This document shows positions 17,855 through 26,112 of a DNA stretch of 64,000 bases, piece by piece. The number at the start of each line of letters is the position of its first letter. Position 1 is the first letter of the stretch. The notes beneath the pieces are model-generated. The model ran no database searches. It was not told where the DNA came from and saw nothing but the letters and a program-made list of their open reading frames with translations. Position numbers and translations under genes: made by a program. Origin of the DNA: Flavicella marina (GTDB taxonomy: Bacteria > Bacteroidota > Bacteroidia > Flavobacteriales > Flavobacteriaceae); NCBI RefSeq assembly GCF_009193215.1, contig NZ_VYVA01000001.1, forward strand, positions 248,001 to 312,000, given 5' to 3'.

Positions 17855-18391
17855 TTGAAATCTATAAAAATACATGACCATACTTTTGATATCTATATAG
17901 ATAAAGAAATGGTACAAAAAAGGGTTCAAACACTTGCAAAAGAGTTAAAAGCTACATTGCAAAACGAAACCCCAATATTTGTAAGTATTTTGAACGGAGC
18001 ATTTATTTTTGCTGCCGATTTTATGCGAGCTTATGAAGGTGAATGCGAAATATCGTTTATCAAATTGGCTTCTTATGAAAAAACACAATCTTTGGGAAAA
18101 GTAAAACAATTATTGGGCATCAATGAAGATTTAACTGGTAGAACAGTTGTCGTTTTAGAAGACATCATTGATACCGGCACAACGCTTCAAGAAATCTACA
18201 AGATATTAGGAGAGGCAAATGTAAAGGACTTGAAAATTGTGAGTCTATTTTTCAAACCTGAAGTATTCAAAAAAGAACTCCATATCGATTATGTTGGGTT
18301 CGAGATTCCTGACAATTTCATCGTCGGGTATGGATTAGATTATGACGGACTAGGAAGAAATCTTCCTGAAATTTATAAATTATCAAAATAA
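17855..18391 (+). CDS. hpt: Hypoxanthine phosphoribosyltransferase
   Basis: A 178-residue salvage enzyme converting hypoxanthine or guanine plus PRPP to IMP or GMP. The PRPP-binding loop is VVVLEDIIDTGTTLQEI; the flexible loop region SFIKLASYEKTQSLGKV and the C-terminal VGFEIPDNFIVGYGLDYDG, which carries the purine-contacting residues, are all present. The start codon is TTG at 17855: a stop lies 18 bases upstream in frame and no ATG occurs before residue 18, which would delete the conserved N terminus. adk starts 5 bases after its stop, so the two form an operon. Confidence 0.95.
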   Translation: MKSIKIHDHTFDIYIDKEMVQKRVQTLAKELKATLQNETPIFVSILNGAFIFAADFMRAYEGECEISFIKLASYEKTQSLGKVKQLLGINEDLTGRTVVVLEDIIDTGTTLQEIYKILGEANVKDLKIVSLFFKPEVFKKELHIDYVGFEIPDNFIVGYGLDYDGLGRNLPEIYKLSK

Positions 18392-18396
18392 TAAAC

Positions 18397-18969
18397 ATGA
18401 AAAACATCGTATTATTCGGCCCTCCAGGTGCAGGTAAAGGAACACAAGCAGACGTATTAAAAGACAAATACAATTTAGTTCACATTTCTACAGGAGATGT
18501 TTTCCGTTTTAACATTAAAAACGAAACTGAATTAGGAGTTTTAGCAAAATCTTACATCGATAACGGTAACTTGGTTCCAGACGAGGTAACAATCAATATG
18601 TTAAAAGCTGAAGTAGAAAAAAATGCAGATGCGAATGGATTTATTTTTGATGGATTCCCAAGAACAGAATCTCAAGCTGCTGAATTGGATTCTTTCTTAG
18701 CTGAAAAAAACGAAACTATTAACGGAATGATTGCTTTAGAAGTTGAAGAAGATGTTTTAGTGGGTCGTCTGTTAGAACGTGGAAAGGTATCAGGTAGAGC
18801 TGATGACCAAGACGAATCAAAAATTAGAAATCGTTTCAATGAATACAACACAAAAACAGCAATTGTAAAAGATTACTACGACCAACAAAACAAATATTAC
18901 GGAATTAACGGTGTAGGTTCTATCGAAGACATCACTGTATTAATTTCTAATGTGATAGACAGTTTATAA
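18397..18969 (+). CDS. adk: Adenylate kinase
   Basis: A 190-residue short-form adenylate kinase (2 ADP to ATP + AMP). P-loop GPPGAGKGTQA at residues 7-17; AMP site STGDVFR; DGFPRTESQA; the lid is the short type (GRLLERGKVSGRADDQDESK), without the zinc-binding Cys cluster of long forms. It has overlapping transcription logic with hpt (5 bases upstream) and obg (32 bases downstream), so hpt-adk-obg probably form one operon. Confidence 0.97.
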   Translation: MKNIVLFGPPGAGKGTQADVLKDKYNLVHISTGDVFRFNIKNETELGVLAKSYIDNGNLVPDEVTINMLKAEVEKNADANGFIFDGFPRTESQAAELDSFLAEKNETINGMIALEVEEDVLVGRLLERGKVSGRADDQDESKIRNRFNEYNTKTAIVKDYYDQQNKYYGINGVGSIEDITVLISNVIDSL

Positions 18970-19001
18970 AACTGTACTAACTACAAACACGCCTCTCAAA
19001 C

Positions 19002-19994
19002 ATGACTGACGGAAATTTTATTGATTATATTAAAATCTATGCATCATCGGGTGATGGTGGTGGTGGGTCAACCCATCTTCATAGAGAAAAATTTATCACC
19101 AAAGGGGGACCAGATGGTGGTGACGGAGGTCGTGGGGGACACGTAATTTTGAGAGGGAACAAAGGTATGTGGACCTTACACCACTTACGCTTCTTAAAGC
19201 ACACCAGAGCCGAAAAAGGTGGTCATGGTAGTAAAAGTAGAAGTACTGGTGCAGATGGAGAAGACAAATACCTTGAAGTTCCTCTAGGAACAATTGTAAG
19301 AGATGTTGAAACACAAGAAATACTTTTTGAAATCACTGAACATGAACAAGAAGTAATTCTTTGTGAAGGTGGAAAAGGTGGTTTAGGAAACTGGCATTTT
19401 AGATCTGCTACAAATCAAACACCTCGTTATGCACAACCTGGATTACCTGGTGTTGAGGGTTGGTTTCAAATTGAATTGAAATTATTAGCTGATGTTGGTT
19501 TGGTGGGTTTCCCTAACGCAGGAAAATCAACGTTATTAGCGACAATTACAGCGGCTAAGCCTAAAATTGCTGATTACGCATTTACGACTTTGAAACCTAA
19601 TCTAGGAATTGTTGACTACCGTAACCACCAAAGTTTTGTGATGGCAGATATTCCTGGGATTATTGAAGGAGCCTCTGAAGGAAAGGGATTAGGACATCGA
19701 TTTTTACGTCATATTGAACGTAATTCAGCACTACTCTTTTTAATTCCAGCAGATTCTGACGATATAAAAAGTGAATATCAAATTCTATTGAATGAATTGA
19801 AAAAACACAATCCCGAATTATTAGATAAAGATAGATTGCTTGCCATTTCTAAATCAGATATGCTAGATGATGAGCTCAAAGAAGAAATAAAACAAGAATT
19901 GCCAGAAGGCATCGAAACAATCTTCTTTTCATCGCTTGGCCACATAGGTATCATGGAATTAAAAGATAAAGTTTGGCAATTATTAAATCAATAA
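19002..19994 (+). CDS. obg: Obg/CgtA GTPase
   Basis: A 330-residue ribosome-associated GTPase. The N-terminal Obg fold is glycine-rich ([29 protein letters not shown]), residues about 1-158. The G domain follows: G1 GFPNAGKST, switch [13 protein letters not shown]3 DIPGIIEGA. The G4 position, normally NKxD, reads SKSD at residues 283-286. The C-terminal OCT domain of Gram-positive forms is absent, so the chain is shorter than those of about 430 residues. It acts in 50S assembly and stress signalling. A terminator overlaps the 3' end of the convergent neighbour. Confidence 0.96.
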   Translation: MTDGNFIDYIKIYASSGDGGGGSTHLHREKFITKGGPDGGDGGRGGHVILRGNKGMWTLHHLRFLKHTRAEKGGHGSKSRSTGADGEDKYLEVPLGTIVRDVETQEILFEITEHEQEVILCEGGKGGLGNWHFRSATNQTPRYAQPGLPGVEGWFQIELKLLADVGLVGFPNAGKSTLLATITAAKPKIADYAFTTLKPNLGIVDYRNHQSFVMADIPGIIEGASEGKGLGHRFLRHIERNSALLFLIPADSDDIKSEYQILLNELKKHNPELLDKDRLLAISKSDMLDDELKEEIKQELPEGIETIFFSSLGHIGIMELKDKVWQLLNQ

Positions 19995-20024
19995 AAAATA
20001 GAGATGTGAAAACATCTCTATTTT
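19995..20024. terminator. Bidirectional terminator, obg / TonB-like lipoprotein
   Basis: Stem AAAATAGAGATGT / ACATCTCTATTTT with GAAA tetraloop (20008-20011). The stop codon of the minus-strand gene lies inside the right arm. Confidence 0.9.
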
Positions 20025-20497
20025 AATTTTATAACTATTGGTAATTCATAAACCGTAGCCACAGGAATACCTCTTTTTATCGCTGGAAATAGTTTTGGAA
20101 TTTTCTCAATACTGCCTCTTACTAAGACTTCTAAGTTCGGAATATGTTCCTTTATGACTTCAGAAGAGATAATACTCAACAGTTTCGTGGTACCATTTTT
20201 ATCAATTATCAATTTTACCACAACCGTTTCATCAACACAATCAGGTACTCCAAAGGTATGTGCCAATAAATTATCCGAAAAAATCACATAGAGGTTATTG
20301 ACAAAACAACGATTTTTCTTATCTGAATCAATCAACTCCTTACAAGCCGGGAAAACCGGATACTCATCTACATGCGAATAATCAATAACAGTATCTACCG
20401 ACTTTTCTTGAAAAGAAATCCCTGTGGCCTTTTCGATAAAGTCACAAGAAATAAAACTCCACACTACGATTGTAAAAAGAATACTTCTCAAATACAT
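20018..20497 (-). CDS. Lipoprotein with a TonB-C-terminal-like domain
   Basis: A 159-residue protein with a lipoprotein signal (lipobox SFISC, Cys at residue 18). The mature part has the flavobacterial TonB-like pattern: YPVFPACKEL, then a KKNRCFVNNL stretch, a VVKLIIDKNGTTKLLSI strand pair, and a helix then IPKLFPAIKRGIPVATVYEL followed by the terminal strand PIVIKL. It resembles module B of the protein at 11267-12811. As it has a lipid anchor and not an inner-membrane TonB helix, a role as a genuine energy transducer is unlikely. Function unknown. It is a monocistronic, convergent neighbour of obg. Confidence 0.78.
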   Translation of the reverse strand: MYLRSILFTIVVWSFISCDFIEKATGISFQEKSVDTVIDYSHVDEYPVFPACKELIDSDKKNRCFVNNLYVIFSDNLLAHTFGVPDCVDETVVVKLIIDKNGTTKLLSIISSEVIKEHIPNLEVLVRGSIEKIPKLFPAIKRGIPVATVYELPIVIKLK

Positions 20498-20627
20498 TTG
20501 TTAGATTTGATAAGTGAAAATACGATTTTTATTCGATTTTTAAAGAGAGATCAAAACAGATTATCCACAGCTTATCAACTCCATTATTTATAGTATCTTG
20601 GCGCTATTATTGCATAAACTATTTACT

Positions 20628-21134
20628 ATGGACATGCTACTTACGATTTTAGGATTATTTTGCATCACCCTTGGTATACTCGGTGCACTGTTACCAATTT
20701 TACCTGGCCCACCCATAAGCTGGATAGGTTTATTATTATTGTATGGAACAAGAGCGGTACCAAACGACAACAAATTCATCTGGATCACACTTGGTATAGC
20801 CATCCTAGTGACCCTACTCGACTACATCATACCTGTTGTGGGAACAAAAAAATTTGGAGGAACTAAAAAAGGCATTTGGGGTTCCACTATTGGATTAGTT
20901 ATTGGACTATTCTTCCCTCCCATTGGTATTATTGTAGGTCCATTTATCGGGGCTTTTATTGGTGAACTAATCGAAGACAGTGCAGATATTCAGAAAGCCT
21001 TTAAAGCTGCAGTTGGTTCTTTTATAGGTTTTGTCTTTTCTACAGGATTAAAATTAGTCTTAGGAGGCTTTTATTTCTATTATTTTATGCAAACCTTTTG
21101 GACTTATAAATCTGATATATTTAGTTTTAGCTAA
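20628..21134 (+). CDS. DUF456 membrane protein
   Basis: A 168-residue integral membrane protein of the DUF456 family, function unknown. Hydrophobic segments: residues about 2-35 (LLTILGLFCITLGILGALLP, then PPISWIGLLLLY), 45-65, 80-120 (glycine-rich, WGSTIGLVIGLFFPP then IGIIVGPFIGAFIGELIED) and a C-terminal helix around 130-155. The PGPP and glycine-zipper-like stretches are typical. I chose the ATG at 20628; an in-frame TTG 30 bases earlier is less likely because it only adds a polar-basic stretch. A minus-strand RNA candidate ends 8 bases after its stop. Confidence 0.88.
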   Translation: MDMLLTILGLFCITLGILGALLPILPGPPISWIGLLLLYGTRAVPNDNKFIWITLGIAILVTLLDYIIPVVGTKKFGGTKKGIWGSTIGLVIGLFFPPIGIIVGPFIGAFIGELIEDSADIQKAFKAAVGSFIGFVFSTGLKLVLGGFYFYYFMQTFWTYKSDIFSFS

Positions 21135-21142
21135 GTCTAAAG

Positions 21143-21232
21143 CAAAAAAAAAGCAACCCTAAATGAGGGAAGCTTTCCACTGGTTTCAACAAAAACCGCG
21201 ATACTTTATATGTAAAGTATCAAAAACAACAC
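21143..21232 (-). ncRNA. Candidate small RNA (minus strand, between DUF456 gene and lysS)
   Basis: About 90 noncoding bases with a full promoter (TTG-N19-TATCTTTG at 21237-21266 minus) and a minus-only terminator (21144-21175). Hairpin A is a perfect 9-bp stem GATACTTTA / TAAAGTATC with a 4-base loop (21200-21221). Hairpin B is the terminator, AAGC-UU-CCCU / AGGG-UU-GCUU, followed directly by a run of U. No gene on the minus strand lies upstream, and no open frame of note is present, so an independent small RNA is the simplest reading. I do not recognise its family. Confidence 0.55.
21144..21175 (-). terminator. Terminator of the minus-strand RNA candidate
   Basis: On the minus strand: AAGC + UU mismatch + CCCU, loop of five, AGGG + UU + GCUU, then a U tract (A9 at 21144-21152 on plus). 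There is no T tract on the plus side, so it does not serve the DUF456 gene. Confidence 0.65.
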
Positions 21233-21236
21233 ACAG

Positions 21237-21266
21237 CAAAGATAATGATTTTGTTGTTCTGCCCAA
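21237..21266 (-). promoter_or_regulatory. Canonical promoter of the minus-strand RNA candidate
   Basis: TTG (minus 21266-21264), 19-base spacer, TATCTTTG (minus 21244-21237). It faces away from lysS into the noncoding stretch that ends at 21144. Confidence 0.68.
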
Positions 21267-21360
21267 GTAATTTTACTTTTCAATGTAGAATTCTTTTCTA
21301 GAGGTCGTTAATTGATGAGAATCTTTAGAATTAAATATTTAAAATTTACTTTGCATTAAG

Positions 21361-21368
21361 TATCTTTG
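21361..21368 (+). promoter_or_regulatory. -7 element TATCTTTG for lysS
   Basis: Exact consensus 36 bases before the lysS ATG; no TTG at standard spacing. Confidence 0.55.
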
Positions 21369-21404
21369 CAAGCTATTAAATTCATCTTATAAACACACAG
21401 TACC

Positions 21405-23102
21405 ATGCAATTATCAGAACAAGAAATTGTAAGAAGAGAAAAGCTTGATAAATTAAGAGCTTTAGGAATTAACCCTTATCCTGCTGACCTATTTCCAGTA
21501 GATAGTTATTCTAAATCAATTAAGGAAAACTATGCTGAAGGTAAAAAAGTAGTAATTGCTGGTCGTTTGATGCGAAAGAAAATTCAAGGAAAAGCTTCTT
21601 TTGCTGAAATTCAAGATGCTGAAGGTAGAATTCAAGTCTATTTTAATAGAGATGAAATCTGCCAAGGTGAAGACAATACATTGTATAATGATGTCTTTAA
21701 AAAATTATTAGATTTAGGTGACTTTGTAGGTATTGAAGGAGAATTATTTAAAACACAAGTAGGTGAAATTTCTGTAAAAGTTATTGCTTTTAAATTATTA
21801 AGTAAAGCATTAAAACCTCTACCATTACCAAAAACAGATAGTGAAGGAAACACCTATGATGAATTCAATGACCCTGAATTGCGTTACCGTCAACGTTATG
21901 CTGATTTGGTGGTAAACCCTCAAGTTAAAGAAGTTTTCGTAAAAAGAACAAAACTTTTCAACGCGATGCGTTCTTTCTTCAATAATGCTGGTTATTTTGA
22001 AGTTGAAACACCAGTACTACAACCAATTGCCGGTGGTGCATCGGCAAGACCTTTTATCACGCACCACAACTCATTAGACATTCCATTATATATGAGAATT
22101 GCCAATGAATTGTACTTAAAGAGACTGATCGTTGGTGGTTTTGATGGAGTATACGAGTTTTCTAAAAACTTCAGAAATGAGGGAATGGACAGAACTCACA
22201 ATCCAGAGTTTACCGCGATGGAAATATATGTAGCCTATAAAGACTACAACTGGATGATGGAATTCACAGAAAACTTACTTGAGCATTGTGCAATGGAAGT
22301 GAATGGAACTACTGATGTTGTTTTCGGAGAACACCAAGTAAGTTTTAAAGCTCCTTTTGCAAGGGTTACCATGGCCGATTCTATCAAACATTTTACTGGT
22401 TTCGATATTACAGGAAAAAATGAAGATGAATTAAGAGCTGCTGCCATAGAAATGGGTATCGAAGTTGATAACTCAATGGGTAAAGGAAAGTTAATCGACG
22501 AAATGTTTGGTGAAAAATGTGAAGGAAACTACATACAACCTACGTTTATTACAGATTACCCAAAAGAAATGTCTCCTCTGTGTAAAGAACATCGAGACAA
22601 CCCTGAATTAACTGAACGCTTTGAGTTAATGATTTGTGGTAAAGAAGTAGCAAATGCATATTCTGAATTAAATGATCCTATTGACCAAAGAGAACGTTTT
22701 GAAGCACAGTTAAAACTTGCTGAGCGTGGTGATGACGAAGCATCCAATTTTATCGATGAAGATTTTTTACGAGCTCTGGAATACGGAATGCCTCCAACAT
22801 CAGGATTAGGAATAGGGATGGATCGTTTGATTATGTACTTAACTAACAATCAATCAATACAGGAAGTATTATTCTTTCCTCAAATGAGACCTGAGAAAAA
22901 AGCCCCAGCTATTGAATTAAATGATGAAGAAAAAGCAGTTTATGCGCTTATTGAAAAAGCTGATAAAATTGCTTTGACAGATTTAAAAACACAATCTGGC
23001 CTATCTAATAAAAAATGGGACAAAACGATCAAAGGCTTGACAAAAAATAATTTAGCTTTAGTGAACAAAACTGATGAAGGATTGTTCGTTGAACTAGTAT
23101 AA
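21405..23102 (+). CDS. lysS: Lysyl-tRNA synthetase (class II)
   Basis: A 565-residue enzyme charging tRNA-Lys. N-terminal OB-fold anticodon-binding domain (residues about 50-150: VVIAGRLMRKKIQGKASFAE), then the class II core: motif 1 around FNNAGYFEVETPVLQPIAGG, motif 2 KNFRNEGMDRTHNPEFTAME, motif 3 GLGIGMDRLIMYLTNN. Compared with E. coli (505 residues) there is a C-terminal extension of about 60 residues after the catalytic domain (from NDEEKAVYALIEKAD to the end), which looks like a small winged-helix-type domain (LTDLKTQSGLSNKKWDKTI). The extension is in my recollection common in Bacteroidota. A strong terminator follows. Confidence 0.97.
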   Translation: MQLSEQEIVRREKLDKLRALGINPYPADLFPVDSYSKSIKENYAEGKKVVIAGRLMRKKIQGKASFAEIQDAEGRIQVYFNRDEICQGEDNTLYNDVFKKLLDLGDFVGIEGELFKTQVGEISVKVIAFKLLSKALKPLPLPKTDSEGNTYDEFNDPELRYRQRYADLVVNPQVKEVFVKRTKLFNAMRSFFNNAGYFEVETPVLQPIAGGASARPFITHHNSLDIPLYMRIANELYLKRLIVGGFDGVYEFSKNFRNEGMDRTHNPEFTAMEIYVAYKDYNWMMEFTENLLEHCAMEVNGTTDVVFGEHQVSFKAPFARVTMADSIKHFTGFDITGKNEDELRAAAIEMGIEVDNSMGKGKLIDEMFGEKCEGNYIQPTFITDYPKEMSPLCKEHRDNPELTERFELMICGKEVANAYSELNDPIDQRERFEAQLKLAERGDDEASNFIDEDFLRALEYGMPPTSGLGIGMDRLIMYLTNNQSIQEVLFFPQMRPEKKAPAIELNDEEKAVYALIEKADKIALTDLKTQSGLSNKKWDKTIKGLTKNNLALVNKTDEGLFVELV

Positions 23103-23121
23103 ATAAAACATAACTATTTAT

Positions 23122-23148
23122 AAGGCTGCTAATTAGCAGCCTTTTTTG
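23122..23148 (+). terminator. Intrinsic terminator of lysS
   Basis: Perfect stem AAGGCTGCT / AGCAGCCTT (23122-23130, 23135-23143), loop AATT, then T run. Confidence 0.92.
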
Positions 23149-23333
23149 TTTTAAAGCGCAGGTAAACCAACACCAATCAAAAACCCAAAACCTTAAGACA
23201 CCACACTCCTTAAAAAACCAAAATTTCTAAAAAAACGACAGTTTATTTAAAAAAATAAACCATTCATAAACGAACAAACGTTAATATTTTTTTAAAAAAA
23301 ATAAAAACAGGTAATCATTTTCCATTTTCTGTG
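23149..23333. other. AT-rich intergenic stretch without a visible gene
   Basis: Between the lysS terminator and the promoter at 23334 I see no open frame or RNA gene. An A/T palindrome GTTTATTT / AAATAAAC (23241-23248, 23253-23260) is present but its composition makes chance likely. Confidence 0.5.
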
Positions 23334-23341
23334 TATATTTG
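23334..23341 (+). promoter_or_regulatory. -7 element TATATTTG ahead of the plus-strand RNA candidate
   Basis: Exact TAnnTTTG match. The predicted start falls at 23345-23348, directly before a hairpin. No TTG at -33. Confidence 0.5.
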
Positions 23342-23344
23342 TAC

Positions 23345-23417
23345 CAGTTGGTGGTCAAACACCAATTTCTTTTTCATAGCAATTTTCCCACTCTGGTCAC
23401 AGAGTGGGTTTTTTTTT
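23345..23417 (+). ncRNA. Candidate small RNA or leader attenuator upstream of the AsmA gene
   Basis: About 73 bases with two hairpins. Hairpin 1 is TTGGTG / CACCAA (23348-23353, 23360-23365) with a 6-base loop. Hairpin 2 is CCCACTCT / AGAGTGGG (23387-23394, 23401-23408) with a 6-base loop and a T9 tract, a strong intrinsic terminator. Both present the same hexamer TGGTCA at the top of the stem (23352-23357 and 23394-23399). A -7 element lies directly upstream and no protein-coding frame fits. The AsmA gene starts 61 bases after the T tract, so it could be an independent small RNA or an attenuator for that gene. Confidence 0.5.
23387..23417 (+). terminator. Intrinsic terminator upstream of the AsmA gene
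   Basis: Perfect 8-bp stem CCCACTCT / AGAGTGGG, loop GGTCAC, T9. It lies before, not after, a coding gene. Confidence 0.88.
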
Positions 23418-23477
23418 GAGATTTTGTCTGATTAGAATTACAATACGTTGTATTTTTAACGTAGAAATTAGAAACTC

Positions 23478-26024
23478 ATGAAAAAAACTGCTAAAATAAT
23501 ATCAGCCCTGGTAATACTGCTATTTTTAATATTAGTGCTCACTCCAATATTTTTCAAAAAGCAAATAAAAGCAAAGATCATTACTGAAGTAAACAATACG
23601 ATTAATGCACAATTTACCATTGAAAGTATCTCTTTAAGTTTCATCACTAGTTTCCCGGATGCCTCTATTGACCTCAAAGAAGTCCTCGTAATAAACAACG
23701 CACCTTTTAAAGGTGACACTTTAGCTTATCTCAAAAACGTTCAACTAGAAACTTCTATCCAAAATTTACTTTCACAAAAACTAACGATAGATAAATTTTC
23801 TGTCTCAGATGCTGTCATAAACATTAAAACTAACAAGGAAGGTGTAGGCAATTATGATATCACCCACCAAAGTCAAAACACCCAAACAGAACCAGCTGCA
23901 AACACGAGCTCAAATTTATCTTTACACATAGAAGATTACGGTTTTCATAACATTCAATTCAATTACATAGATCAAAAGAGTTTGATTTCAATCAATGTAA
24001 AAAACTTCAATCATAGCGGAAAAGGTACTTTCTCTTCTGAAAACGTACTTCTAAAAACTTTCTCATCGATTGAATCTTTCAGTTTTTCTTCAGAAAACTT
24101 GAGCTACATTAAAAACGCCAAACTATCATGGGATGCTAACATAAACCTAGACTTAACTAGTTTCAAGGTAACATTCGAAGAAAACGTAGCACATTTCAAT
24201 GACTTAATCTTATCTTTCCACGGCTATGTTCAACCAACAGATACCGGCATAGCAATGGATTTAGATTTCGATTCTAAAGGTTCAAAATTCAAAAGCTTGC
24301 TCTCTTTAGTTCCTTCTGCCTATTCTTCAAATTTTGCAGATGTAGAAGCGAATGGAGAATTAAATTTCGACGGAATAGCAAAAGGAGTCTACTCAGATAC
24401 TTCCGTACCAAAATTCAACGTCAACATCAATACAAATAATGCATCTTTTCATTATCCTGATTTACCAAAATCTGTATCTAACATTTATATCGACACCAAC
24501 ATCAATAATAAAACAGGAAACATTGATGATACACAAGTAGCTTTAAAACGATTTGATGCAACAATAGACCAAGACACCTTTAAAGCTTCCAGTTACATAA
24601 GCAACCTTACAAGTAATCCGCACGTAAAAGCGGCCTTAAAAGGTACTATCAACTTAGGCAATTTATCGAATGCCTATCCATTAAACTTAGAGGAAAAACT
24701 AGAAGGAACCGTTGTATTTGACTTACATTCTGAATTTACACAAAGCGCAATAGAAAAAGAATTATACCAAAACATAGGCAACAAAGGAAGCATTACTCTA
24801 AAAAACATGAAAGTGGAAACGGACATGCTACCGCATCCAATGGCAATTCAAGAGGCGTCTTTAAAATTTACTCCTAAAGACTTTAAACTCGAAAAATTTA
24901 ATGCAAAAACGGGTACAAGTGACTTAAATGCTAAAGGAACCTTGACCCATTTGATCGGATTTGTATTTGGTGAAAAAGAACTAACAGGTGAGTTCACGAT
25001 AATGTCAAATAACATAAATGCGTTCGACTTACTTAGTGAAACTGAAATTGCTGATACGGATAACGAACAAAAAGAAACAACCTCATCTGAAAGTATAGCT
25101 ATCAAAATACCAGAAAAAATAAACATCACAACAAAAGTATTTGCAAAAAAGGTGCGTTATGATAATATCATTTTATCTAACATGCGTGGTACAATGCGTA
25201 TCAAAGATCAAAAAGCTATTTTTGAAAACACTTCTGCGAAATTATTGGGTGGAACTATAGCATTAGAAGGAAATGTTGACACTAGACCAACTCCAAGTGT
25301 ATTTGACTTTTCAATGGCTTTAAAAGAGCTCGATATAGTAGAATCGTTTTCTACCATAGACTTATTCTCTTCTATTGCACCCTTTGCAAAAGCATTTAAT
25401 GGAAAAATGTCTACTTCCATGGACCTAACAGGAAGTTTAGATAATGATTTTTTTCCAGACATGAACAGTTTAACCGGTGATGGCCTCTCTAAACTTCAAG
25501 TCAAAGAAATAGATCCTAAAAAATCAAATGCATTGAGTTTGCTAGAAAACAATTTTAGCTTTGTTGATTTCAAAAAACTCGACATGAAAAAAATTCAAAC
25601 TGCGATAAAATTCGAAAACAGTGCAATTTCTTTTCAACCATTCAAAATCGCTACCTATGATGGTGTACCAATAAAAATAGAGGGTTCGCATAGTTTTGAC
25701 AATAAAATGAACTACAATCTCAACACGCAGATTCCGGTTCAAATGCTGGGAAAAGAAGCTACAAATTTGCTATCTGGACTTTCAGACGAAGAGGTTAGAA
25801 ATATGAAAGTACCTATCAAAATAAACTTAAACGGAAATGTAAACAAACCCAACGTTGTTCCTGATTACTCGACTGCACTAAAAGCTGTTTCAGGAAAAGT
25901 ACTTGAATCACAAAAAAACAAATTACTGAAATCTTTAACAGGTGACAGCAAAGATAAAGATGGTAACAAGAAGGAAAGCGAACTAGAGAAAGCAGCCAAT
26001 AGTTTATTGAAAAAGCTTTTCTGA
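23478..26024 (+). CDS. AsmA family envelope protein
   Basis: An 848-residue protein with an N-terminal membrane anchor (residues 5-27, IISALVILLFLILVLTPIFF) and a large periplasmic part. The start of the mature region (AKIITEVNNTINAQFTIESI, then LSFITSFPDASIDLKEV) is the AsmA N-terminal module; the C-terminal AsmA-like region (roughly 600-800) has STSMDLTGSLDNDFFPD and the LTGDGLSKLQVKEI repeat. Family members such as AsmA, TamB and YhdP are implicated in outer-membrane assembly or phospholipid transport as long beta-taco proteins. The final 50 residues are Lys/Asp/Glu-rich. The specific role here is unknown. Confidence 0.88.
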   Translation: MKKTAKIISALVILLFLILVLTPIFFKKQIKAKIITEVNNTINAQFTIESISLSFITSFPDASIDLKEVLVINNAPFKGDTLAYLKNVQLETSIQNLLSQKLTIDKFSVSDAVINIKTNKEGVGNYDITHQSQNTQTEPAANTSSNLSLHIEDYGFHNIQFNYIDQKSLISINVKNFNHSGKGTFSSENVLLKTFSSIESFSFSSENLSYIKNAKLSWDANINLDLTSFKVTFEENVAHFNDLILSFHGYVQPTDTGIAMDLDFDSKGSKFKSLLSLVPSAYSSNFADVEANGELNFDGIAKGVYSDTSVPKFNVNINTNNASFHYPDLPKSVSNIYIDTNINNKTGNIDDTQVALKRFDATIDQDTFKASSYISNLTSNPHVKAALKGTINLGNLSNAYPLNLEEKLEGTVVFDLHSEFTQSAIEKELYQNIGNKGSITLKNMKVETDMLPHPMAIQEASLKFTPKDFKLEKFNAKTGTSDLNAKGTLTHLIGFVFGEKELTGEFTIMSNNINAFDLLSETEIADTDNEQKETTSSESIAIKIPEKINITTKVFAKKVRYDNIILSNMRGTMRIKDQKAIFENTSAKLLGGTIALEGNVDTRPTPSVFDFSMALKELDIVESFSTIDLFSSIAPFAKAFNGKMSTSMDLTGSLDNDFFPDMNSLTGDGLSKLQVKEIDPKKSNALSLLENNFSFVDFKKLDMKKIQTAIKFENSAISFQPFKIATYDGVPIKIEGSHSFDNKMNYNLNTQIPVQMLGKEATNLLSGLSDEEVRNMKVPIKINLNGNVNKPNVVPDYSTALKAVSGKVLESQKNKLLKSLTGDSKDKDGNKKESELEKAANSLLKKLF

Positions 26025-26085
26025 TGTTTTGTTAAAATTTGTTAAAAGTGTTTTTCTATTAAACCATTCTATATTCTTGAAGTCT

Positions 26086-26093
26086 TAGGTTTG
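26086..26093 (+). promoter_or_regulatory. -7 element TAGGTTTG for the Spy-like gene
   Basis: TAnnTTTG match 19 bases before the ATG at 26113; no matching -33. Confidence 0.4.
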
Positions 26094-26112
26094 AACTTTA
26101 AATAAATATATC

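Noticed and set aside
21200-21221. Perfect 9-bp hairpin read as the terminator of the DUF456 gene
   Set aside because: It lies 66 bases after the stop with no T tract on the plus strand; it fits better as part of the minus-strand RNA.
23241-23260. A/T-rich palindrome upstream of the AsmA gene
   Set aside because: Only one G-C pair in an 8-bp stem within a very AT-rich stretch; chance is likely.
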